A stretch of 13,034 nucleotides of DNA from Phycisphaerales bacterium (lineage in GTDB: Bacteria > Planctomycetota > Phycisphaerae > Phycisphaerales > UBA1924), in contig JAIEQQ010000571.1 in assembly GCA_019747615.1 (NCBI GenBank), positions 1 to 13,034 of the forward strand, given 5' to 3'. The position numbers and the translations under genes were made by a program. Below, one piece after another: positions 1-5,223 of the stretch (position 1 is its first letter; each line of letters begins with the position of its first letter). Under the pieces are notes generated by a model. That model was not told where the DNA came from and did no database searches. It saw only the letters and a list, made by a program, of their open reading frames with translations.

Positions 1-2
1 AA

Positions 3-74
3 AGCGGGCGAGGAGGATCGAACTCCCGACATTCAGCTTGGGAAGCTGACGTTCTACCGCTGAACTACGCCCGC
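3..74 (-). tRNA. tRNA-Gly (anticodon CCC)
   Basis: Read on the minus strand, this folds into a complete cloverleaf. The 7-bp acceptor stem is GCGGGCG/CGCCCGC, the D stem is GTTC/GAAC, and the anticodon stem is TCAGC/GCTGA around the loop TTCCCAA. The T arm is GGGAG-TTCGATC-CTCCT. The loop places CCC at positions 34-36, which reads the glycine codon GGG. The discriminator base is U, usual for bacterial tRNA-Gly. No CCA is encoded: the plus-strand bases at 1-3 are AAA, so the 3' end must be added by a nucleotidyltransferase. A TATACT box sits 12 bases upstream of the 5' end. Confidence 0.95.
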
Positions 75-85
75 GGCTTTCGATC

Positions 86-91
86 AGTATA
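86..91 (-). promoter_or_regulatory. Candidate -10 box of the tRNA-Gly gene
   Basis: On the minus strand the hexamer TATACT lies 12 bases before the tRNA 5' end, a suitable place for a sigma-70 -10 element (5 of 6 match to TATAAT). I see no good -35 hexamer at 16-18 bases, so the call rests on the -10 box and its position. Confidence 0.35.
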
Positions 92-224
92 GCCGGTTTC
101 GGGGCGTCGATCGTCGCGGCCAACCGCCGCGTTCGGTCAGTCGCCCAGCACCTCGACTCTGCGCACCTCGCCGCCGCCGGCGCGGGTGCCTCTCGCGGCA
201 ATATCCCGACCACTGCGGGCCAGC

Positions 225-244
225 CGAAAGCCTGCCAGGCTTCG
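225..244. repeat. Short inverted repeat in the tRNA/SseB-like gap
   Basis: The arms AAGCCT and AGGCTT flank a 3-base loop (GCC). A further 2 bp (CG/CG) close below a bulged A, giving 8 bp in all. There is no T tract on either side, so it is not a convincing terminator. It lies about 25 bases upstream of a TATAGT box and could be an operator or chance. The rest of the gap between 75 and 314 holds only the two -10 boxes listed. Confidence 0.3.
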
Positions 245-268
245 CCGCCGGGGGCGACGCACGGTCGG

Positions 269-274
269 TATAGT
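269..274 (+). promoter_or_regulatory. Candidate -10 box upstream of the SseB-like gene
   Basis: TATAGT (5 of 6 to TATAAT) lies 40 bases before the chosen ATG at 315. No matching -35 hexamer is visible at normal spacing. A similar TATAGT box is found at 9683-9688 before the LuxR-type gene, which weakly supports use of this form in the genome. Confidence 0.25.
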
Positions 275-314
275 CTCGCCGCGTTTGGGAGTGGTCACGC
301 GAAAGGGGAAACGT

Positions 315-1325
315 ATGGGGATACTCAACTGGCTCAAGGGTGGTTCGAAGGGCGAGCCGGCGCGACCCGCCGGTGGATCGACCTCATCAGGCGCCCAGCC
401 AGCGAGCGGCGGCGTTTCGAGCGGCGCGGTTGACGCGAGCAACGAGGGCACGCCGCCGGGGCGGATCATCGACGACTTCACGCCGCTGCACGACGCGTAT
501 GTCGCCGCGCAGGGTGCCGGACCGGCGTCGCACGACTACTTTCGTAAGTTCCTGTCGCTTCCGACGCTTCACGCGTTGCCCTCGCCACCGCCGGCAGGGA
601 CCGTCGAGTCGTCGATGGAGAGCGGCCAGCCGATCAACCCGCTGTGCATGCGAGAGAACGGCCTGCTGCACGTCGTGCTCTTCACCTCGGCCGCGCGTGC
701 GCACGCGTGCGCGGTCGAGAACGGTCTGGCCGCGGGGGGTGGCGCGTTTGCGACGCTGGAGATGGCGACACCGGCGGCGTTGTCGATGATGATGCGGTCG
801 GGGGTGATCGAGGCGGTGATGATCAATCTCAATCGCGGGGACCACGCGATCACGACTCCCGTGAGCGGGCTGGCGGCGACCTATGAGTATCTCTTTGACC
901 GAGTCGCGCCCGACGGGCTTCTGGCGTTCTTGCGTAACGAGTCAGCGCGTCCTTCCAAGTGGGGCCAAGCCCGCGTGGCGCGACGGCTTCTGCTTGACGG
1001 GACGCCGCTGTTCATGTCCGGAACGCCCGACCGCCCGTCAGCACCCGCCGTTCACGCCGTGAGCGAGAAACGAGCCCTGCTGTGCGTGTACACCGGCGAG
1101 GCCGAGCTGGTCACGGGCGCGGCGATGAGCTCGCCGGACGCACCGTCCGCGTCGGTGATTCCGACGACGCCGCGCGAGTTGGTTGTGTACGCCGAGAAGC
1201 TCGCCTCGCACTCGGGCGGCGTGATCTCTGAAACGGTGATCAATCTTGGGACGACGTCCACCGTCATCGGCACCGACGCTTGGCGGGCCGCGTTGAACGA
1301 GCTTGAGAAACCCGGCGTATTGTAA
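315..1325 (+). CDS. Hypothetical protein with two SseB-like domains
   Basis: This is a 336-residue protein. I chose ATG 315 because a purine-rich GAAAGGGGAA stands just upstream; the in-frame ATG at 186 would add 43 Arg-rich residues coded by what looks like leader DNA. Residues 10-50 are a low-complexity Gly/Ser/Pro linker. Residues about 105-182 resemble the SseB N-terminal domain (a family named after a Salmonella type III secretion protein, but widespread in bacteria without such systems). The features are a hydrophobic strand ending in FTS (residues 123-125), an Ala/Arg-rich helix, and the strand and turn VIEAVMINLNRGDHAI (164-179). Residues about 253-318 repeat the same layout, with LLCVYTGEAE and SETVINLGTTSTVI. 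No signal peptide or membrane segment is visible. The stop lies 28 bases before the dioxygenase start, so the two may be co-transcribed. The domain call is moderate; the cellular role is unknown. Confidence 0.6.
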   Translation: MGILNWLKGGSKGEPARPAGGSTSSGAQPASGGVSSGAVDASNEGTPPGRIIDDFTPLHDAYVAAQGAGPASHDYFRKFLSLPTLHALPSPPPAGTVESSMESGQPINPLCMRENGLLHVVLFTSAARAHACAVENGLAAGGGAFATLEMATPAALSMMMRSGVIEAVMINLNRGDHAITTPVSGLAATYEYLFDRVAPDGLLAFLRNESARPSKWGQARVARRLLLDGTPLFMSGTPDRPSAPAVHAVSEKRALLCVYTGEAELVTGAAMSSPDAPSASVIPTTPRELVVYAEKLASHSGGVISETVINLGTTSTVIGTDAWRAALNELEKPGVL

Positions 1326-1353
1326 AGCGCTCCGCATTCACTGGAGGCCCGAT

Positions 1354-2982
1354 ATGCCGCACTATTACCGTCTCGGCACCATGCCCAAGAAGCGTCACGT
1401 GCAGTTCCGCCGTCCGGACGGCGCGCTCTACTCTGAGGAGCTCTTCGGCACCGAGGGTTTCAGCGGCCCATCGAGCACGATGTACCACATCAACCCGCCG
1501 ACGCAGGTCTACGGCTGGAAGACGCTCTACTCGACCAAGGCCGAGTACGTCGAGGTGGACACGATGCGGATGCGTCACGTCAAGAGTGCGCCGGTGCCGC
1601 CCAAGGGCGACACGATCGACGGGCGCGTCGTGCTCTTCGGCAACACCGATGTCGAGATGACCGTCTGCAATCCGCTGCGGCAGATGGGCTACCACTACAA
1701 GAACGGCCAGGGCGACGAGTGCATCTTCATCCACTTCGGCTCCGGCGTGTGCTTCACGATGATGGGCGCGCTGCGGTTTAAGCCCAAGGACTATGTGGTC
1801 ATTCCCAAGGGCGTGATCTACACGATGATCTGGGATGATGCGACGATGACCGCCGAGGAGCGGTATGCGCACCAGAACGCGCAGCAGTGCGCCGCCGCGG
1901 GCAGTGGCGCGGCTCCCTCGCCGCTTCCGACACCGAGCGCCAAGGCCGGCTGGAAGCCCGCCGGCGCCGGTGATGCGTGGACCGCCGAGGCGATGCCCTT
2001 GGGCAAGTACCTGCTCATCGAGACGATGAACGGCAGCCACATCGGGCCGCCGCCGCGGTATGTGAGCAAGGCCACGGGCCAGTTCCTGGAGCACGCGCCA
2101 TTTTGCGAGCGCGACTTGCGCCTGCCGGTCCACGAGCCGGAGCAGATCAACGGGCACCCGGGCGGCCTGCCGATGTTCGTCGAGGGCTACGGCGAGTTCG
2201 AGGTCCGCGTGAAGGCTCGCGACTGCATGCACTCGTACCTCTTCCACTATCACCCGCTGGACATCGTGGGCTGGGACGGCTGTTACTACCCGTTCGTCTT
2301 CAACATCGAGGACTTCGCGCCGATCACCGGCAAGCTGCACATGCCGCCGCCGATCCATCAGACGTTCGAGGCGCACAACTTCGTCATCTGCTCGTTCTGC
2401 CCGCGCATGCTCGATTGGCACCCGCACGCGATCAAGGTGCCGTACAACCACAGCAACATCGACTCCGACGAGGTGCTCTACTACGTCGAGGGGAACTTCG
2501 GCAGCCGCAAGGGGATCGAGATCGGCAGCCTCACGCTCCATCCGCAGGGCATCCCGCACGGCCCGCACCCCGGCACCATCGAGGCCAGCATGCAGCACGC
2601 CTACACCGGCGAGCTGGCGGTGATGTGCGATACCTTCCGCCCGCTGTTCCCGACGAAGGCCGCGGTGGGCATGGAAGACATGAAGTACCCCGCAAGCTGG
2701 GAGGGCGAGCACTTCCCGCGTCTCAAGGCCGGTCAACCGGTCGGCGGCAACTTCGCCGGGCAGCTCAAGGGCGACAAGCTCTTTGCCAAGTTCGGCGACC
2801 TCATGGACTACGGCGAGCCCAAGATCGTCCCGCCCGCGCCGAACGCGGCATATGCCAACGGCACTGCCAACGGGCACGCGACGAGCGGTGCTGCGCCCGG
2901 ACCGAGCAATGCTGGCGGTGTCGGCGTCGGCAACGTGTGGGCCCCGAACGCGGACTCGCCGCCTTCGTCCCCGAAGGTGTGA
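1354..2982 (+). CDS. hmgA: Homogentisate 1,2-dioxygenase-like double-cupin protein
   Basis: The 542-residue product resembles the bacterial branch of homogentisate 1,2-dioxygenases, Fe(II) enzymes that open the ring of homogentisate to maleylacetoacetate in tyrosine and phenylalanine catabolism. The start at 1354 follows GGAGG at 1343-1347; an in-frame ATG at 1303 would overlap the upstream gene. The first cupin barrel spans about 75-160 (HYKNGQGDE at 114-122, VVIPKG at 148-153). The second spans about 295-410, with likely metal ligands His366 in YNHSN, Glu373 in DSDEVLYYVEG, and His402 in IPHGPHPG. A low-complexity Ala/Pro/Gly insert of about 40 residues (174-213) and a Gly/Ala/Asn/Pro tail (about 495-542) make it longer than the roughly 380-450 residues I expect for such enzymes. 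Substrate choice is inferred; a related gentisate-type or other ring dioxygenase cannot be excluded. No other gene of this pathway is in the window. Confidence 0.82.
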   Translation: MPHYYRLGTMPKKRHVQFRRPDGALYSEELFGTEGFSGPSSTMYHINPPTQVYGWKTLYSTKAEYVEVDTMRMRHVKSAPVPPKGDTIDGRVVLFGNTDVEMTVCNPLRQMGYHYKNGQGDECIFIHFGSGVCFTMMGALRFKPKDYVVIPKGVIYTMIWDDATMTAEERYAHQNAQQCAAAGSGAAPSPLPTPSAKAGWKPAGAGDAWTAEAMPLGKYLLIETMNGSHIGPPPRYVSKATGQFLEHAPFCERDLRLPVHEPEQINGHPGGLPMFVEGYGEFEVRVKARDCMHSYLFHYHPLDIVGWDGCYYPFVFNIEDFAPITGKLHMPPPIHQTFEAHNFVICSFCPRMLDWHPHAIKVPYNHSNIDSDEVLYYVEGNFGSRKGIEIGSLTLHPQGIPHGPHPGTIEASMQHAYTGELAVMCDTFRPLFPTKAAVGMEDMKYPASWEGEHFPRLKAGQPVGGNFAGQLKGDKLFAKFGDLMDYGEPKIVPPAPNAAYANGTANGHATSGAAPGPSNAGGVGVGNVWAPNADSPPSSPKV

Positions 2983-3097
2983 TCACGAGCGACGGAACAC
3001 GACGCAACACCGCACCTTCACTCGGTGCAGCGCGATTGTTGCGCGGTCGCGAGAGCACACATCGGCGGTCGTCTTGCCCAAAGACTGCGTACGTCGG

Positions 3098-3125
3098 TTG
3101 ACCTGACGCGCGAGCCCTCTAAAGA
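3098..3125 (+). promoter_or_regulatory. Candidate sigma-70 promoter for the riboswitch-terC transcript
   Basis: TTGACC (3098-3103, 5 of 6 to TTGACA) is followed after 16 bases by TAAAGA (3120-3125, 3 of 6 to TATAAT). A start about 7 bases downstream would be near 3132, just before the first base pair of the aptamer at 3134. That fit is the main support; the -10 box itself is weak. The upstream stretch 2983-3097 shows no gene and no clear terminator for the dioxygenase gene. Confidence 0.4.
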
Positions 3126-3133
3126 TCCGGCGT

Positions 3134-3249
3134 TCTTGGGGAGTAGCCACCCATTCCAATGAATGGGGGCGTGCGGCGTCAACACGGGAGATGACCTCTC
3201 CCCGCTTCACCCTGACATTGGCGGTTTCCGCCGGTGGGCACGAGCAAGA
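3134..3249 (+). promoter_or_regulatory. yybP-ykoY manganese riboswitch aptamer
   Basis: This RNA family binds Mn2+ and controls manganese exporters, including TerC/Alx proteins. Both signature loops are present: GGGGAGTA at 3138-3145 and GTCAACA at 3178-3184. P1 is TCTTG (3134-3138) with CAAGA (3245-3249). The next helix is GCC-A-CCCATT (3146-3155) with AATGGGGGC (3162-3170), nine pairs with one bulged A. The GTCAACA loop is framed by GCGG (3173-3176) with CCGC (3202-3205) below and a GGAG/CTCC core above (within 3186-3201). A further hairpin, GGCGG-TTT-CCGCC, lies at 3220-3232. The downstream gene is a TerC family member, as expected for this class. Helix pairing was done by eye. Confidence 0.9.
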
Positions 3250-3267
3250 CCAAGCAAATCTCAGCGA

Positions 3268-3309
3268 TGCCGCGCGATCAGTCTGTGTCAACAGATCAGG
3301 TCCGCGGCG
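3268..3309 (+). promoter_or_regulatory. Expression-platform hairpin that can mask the terC ribosome site
   Basis: TGCCGCG (3268-3274) can pair with CGCGGCG (3303-3309), seven pairs including one G-U. Inside it, TCTGT (3282-3286) pairs with ACAGA (3291-3295) over a 4-base loop. The outer helix takes up part of GGCGGAG (3306-3312), the best ribosome-binding site for ATG 3323. A competing pairing of the same site with TTCCGCC (3226-3232), inside the aptamer, is also possible. Either would let Mn2+ binding change translation, but which one operates is inference. Confidence 0.45.
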
Positions 3310-3322
3310 GAGAATGCTCGGT

Positions 3323-4546
3323 ATGGACACGCTCCTCATGTTGGCCACTCTGACGACCGACCTCGGCACCGCAATGGCGACGGTCGCGCCCGCTGCAACA
3401 GGCGGCGGCTTTGATCCCAAGCTCTACGCGTACGGGATCTTCCTTTTGCTTGTGCTGGTGTTTCTGGCGCTGGACCTCGGCGTCTTCCATCGTGAGGCCC
3501 ACGAAGTCTCGATGAAGGAAGCCGCGACGTGGTCGGTCATCTGGGTCACCTGCGGGTTGCTCTTTGCGGGCGGAGTGTATTTCGCTTACGAGAACCATTG
3601 GCTGGGGCTCGGGCTGAACACGCCGATGTACAGCACCGCCGAAGCGATGAAGGCCGGTGCGCCGCTAATCGTCTCGGGCGAGGTGGGGGGCTTGGACGCC
3701 GCGAAGCAGTACCTGGTGGGATACGTCGTTGAGAAATCGCTGGCGATGGACAACATCTTCGTCATCGCGCTGATCTTCGCGTTCTTCGGCACGCCCGCCA
3801 AGTACCAGCATCGCGTGCTCTTCTGGGGCATCATCGGCGCGCTGGTCATGCGAGGCGGGATGATCTTCCTGGGCGCGGGCCTGATCTTGAAGTATCAGTG
3901 GATCCTGATCATCTTCGGCGGCTTCCTGATCCTGACGTCCCTCAAGATGGCCCTGATCAAGGCCAACGACGACGTCAGCCAGAACATCGCGGTGAAGCTG
4001 TGCAAGAAGTTCTTCCGCGTCACCGAGTTCTACGATGGCCAAAAGTTCTTCACCAAGCGCACGCTCAAGCCAACCTACAGCAAGGACTCTAGCGGCAAAG
4101 AAGTCATGGACCCCGCGCCCGCCGGCAGCCTCAGCGTCAAGTGGGCGATCACGCCGCTGTTCTTGGCGCTGATCATGGTCGAGATCACCGACCTCGTCTT
4201 CGCGGTGGACTCCATCCCGGCGATCTTCGCGATCACGCCGGACCCGTTCATCGTCTTCACCAGCAACATCTTCGCGATCCTCGGTCTGCGGGCGCTGTAC
4301 TTCTGCCTCGCGGCCCTCATCGCCAAGTTCCGCTTCCTCAAGCCGGCGCTGATTCTCATCCTTGCGTTCGTCGGCGTGAAGCTGCTGCTGCTCAGCGTGC
4401 CGCCCTATCTGCACGTCATCGGCATGACCAAGGCGGACCCGATCAAGATCGACACCACGCTCTCGCTGGTGGTGGTGCTCGGCACGCTCGCGCTGGCGAC
4501 GGTGCTGTCGGTGGTGTTGCCGTCAAAGCCGGGTGCGAAGCACTGA
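3323..4546 (+). CDS. TerC/Alx family integral membrane protein, likely Mn2+ exporter
   Basis: The 407-residue polytopic membrane protein has the TerC fold hallmarks. Hydrophobic segments lie at about 34-54, 68-88, 130-155, 165-187, 192-210, 275-297, 308-333, 340-360 and 380-400. Conserved acidic positions sit in the membrane motifs VEKSLAMDN (136-144) and VEITDLVFAVDSIPA (286-300). A charged loop at about 213-270, with a KRTLKP stretch, is probably cytoplasmic. Family members such as E. coli Alx and the Bacillus TerC proteins move manganese out of the cell or to exported enzymes. I chose ATG 3323, 10 bases after GGCGGAG (3306-3312). ATG 3314 is in frame but too close to that site, and ATG 3191 lies inside the riboswitch aptamer. 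The manganese riboswitch upstream strongly supports a manganese role over tellurite resistance, for which the family is named. The gene appears monocistronic, with a convergent neighbour. Confidence 0.9.
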   Translation: MDTLLMLATLTTDLGTAMATVAPAATGGGFDPKLYAYGIFLLLVLVFLALDLGVFHREAHEVSMKEAATWSVIWVTCGLLFAGGVYFAYENHWLGLGLNTPMYSTAEAMKAGAPLIVSGEVGGLDAAKQYLVGYVVEKSLAMDNIFVIALIFAFFGTPAKYQHRVLFWGIIGALVMRGGMIFLGAGLILKYQWILIIFGGFLILTSLKMALIKANDDVSQNIAVKLCKKFFRVTEFYDGQKFFTKRTLKPTYSKDSSGKEVMDPAPAGSLSVKWAITPLFLALIMVEITDLVFAVDSIPAIFAITPDPFIVFTSNIFAILGLRALYFCLAALIAKFRFLKPALILILAFVGVKLLLLSVPPYLHVIGMTKADPIKIDTTLSLVVVLGTLALATVLSVVLPSKPGAKH

Positions 4547-4553
4547 TTGGGCT

Positions 4554-4581
4554 CGGCAATCGGGAGTCGGCAATCGGCAAT
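4554..4581. repeat. Heptamer tandem repeat, CGGCAAT type
   Basis: Four units of 7 bp lie end to end: CGGCAAT, CGGGAGT, CGGCAAT, CGGCAAT. The array starts 7 bases after the terC stop. It has no spacers, so it is not a CRISPR array. Confidence 0.8.
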
Positions 4582-4595
4582 CGTGGAAGCCGGAA

Positions 4596-4626
4596 CTCCG
4601 CGCATCGGCACACGCCGACGGCGGAG
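4596..4626. repeat. Strong hairpin between terC and the convergent gene
   Basis: CTCCGC (4596-4601) pairs with GCGGAG (4621-4626), and inside it TCGGC (4605-4609) pairs with GCCGA (4614-4618) around the loop ACAC. A 3x2 internal loop separates the helices. There is no T run after it on either strand. It may serve as a transcript end between convergent genes, or be part of the repeat-rich element that fills this gap. Confidence 0.55.
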
Positions 4627-4629
4627 AAT

Positions 4630-4647
4630 CTCGCGGCTGCTCGCGAG
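4630..4647 (+). terminator. Weak candidate terminator hairpin downstream of terC
   Basis: CTCGCG (4630-4635) pairs with CGCGAG (4642-4647) around the loop GCTGCT, followed by TTCTT. The stem is short and the T tract poor, so termination here is uncertain. Confidence 0.3.
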
Positions 4648-4655
4648 TTCTTCAT

Positions 4656-4690
4656 GCCGACTGCCAAATGCCCAGTGCCCAGTGCCCAGT
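4656..4690. repeat. Heptamer tandem repeat, GCCCAGT type
   Basis: Five units in constant 7-bp phase: GCCGACT, GCCAAAT, then three perfect GCCCAGT copies. The array ends 10 bases before the stop of the minus-strand secreted-protein gene. It differs in sequence from the array at 4554-4581 in the same gap. Confidence 0.8.
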
Positions 4691-4700
4691 GCCTCTCCCC

Positions 4701-5093
4701 TCACCTCTTGATCAGCCGCGCTTCGATCGTGCCGGCGTCGCGGGCCAGCCCCTTCAGTGTGACATGCGCCCAGCGGTCGTTGCCCAGCGGGATCAGGAAG
4801 CTCTCGCCGGCGATGTTGAACGCCAGCGTGCTCGTCAGCGGCTGCACCAGCCCGTCGTTGTTGAGATTCACCGGGATCAGCTTCCCATCGCCCGCTGGCG
4901 GCACCGCGTAGACGCGGTTGCTCCCAGAAACCGTGACCAGAAACCCCGAGCCAGCCTCCGCCGAGATGGGCAGCGAGATCGACGCGGAGCCGCCCTGACC
5001 CCAGGCCCCGCCGACCAGCGACCCTAGCGCCAGCAGGCCGATGGTGGTGGCGATGAACCCCGCGCGACGCAGACCGGCGTGATTGGTGTGCAT
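4701..5093 (-). CDS. Small secreted protein of unknown function
   Basis: The product has 130 residues. The start at 5093 on the minus strand is well supported by AAAGGAG seven bases upstream of the ATG; a longer in-frame start at 5162 has no such site. Residues 1-32 form a signal peptide: a basic N region with His and two Arg, a hydrophobic core (FIATTIGLLALGSLVGG, about 13-29) and a likely cleavage near AWG-Q (30-33). The mature part of about 98 residues is Gly/Ser/Val-rich, has no Cys, and looks like beta strands (FLVTVSG, NRVYAVPP, ESFLIPLG, HVTLKG). I do not recognise a family. The gene is divergent from sucA (130 bases between starts) and convergent with terC. Its export route suggests an envelope or extracellular role. 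Confidence 0.72.
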   Translation of the reverse strand: MHTNHAGLRRAGFIATTIGLLALGSLVGGAWGQGGSASISLPISAEAGSGFLVTVSGSNRVYAVPPAGDGKLIPVNLNNDGLVQPLTSTLAFNIAGESFLIPLGNDRWAHVTLKGLARDAGTIEARLIKR

Positions 5094-5223
5094 GAGATTG
5101 CTCCTTTGTTGGATCATTGGCTGAACGTGTGCTCGCCAGCCGCCGATCCAAGCGACTACCATTGCTCCCGTGCGATGGATGGGCCGTCGTCGGGCGTCAT
5201 GCGCACTCTATCCGGGCTCTGGA
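5094..5223. other. Divergent intergenic region, secreted-protein gene / sucA
   Basis: These 130 bases must carry the promoters of both divergent genes. I see no convincing -35/-10 pair on either strand. The region is open in the sucA frame from 5170, but that extension (18 residues, Arg-rich) has no counterpart in the family. Confidence 0.5.

Noticed and set aside
186..314. Upstream in-frame start for the SseB-like gene
   Set aside because: The extra 43 residues are Arg-rich and shadow-like and cover the candidate promoter. ATG 315 has a purine-rich ribosome site.
1264..2877. Minus-strand open frame of 537 codons across the dioxygenase gene
   Set aside because: It is antisense to a clear double-cupin gene, has no domain signs, and its composition is typical of a shadow frame.
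3071..3085. GTCTT-GCCCA-AAGAC hairpin as terminator of the dioxygenase gene
   Set aside because: The stem is only 5 bp and there is no T run. It may be chance or lie in the terC promoter region.
4554..4690. CRISPR-like array
   Set aside because: The repeats are 7 bp with no spacers, and no cas gene is nearby. They are simple tandem repeats.
4405..5151. Minus-strand frame of 248 codons overlapping terC and the secreted-protein gene
   Set aside because: It runs through the heptamer arrays and the terC coding end. The overlapping 130-residue frame has the signal peptide and the ribosome site.
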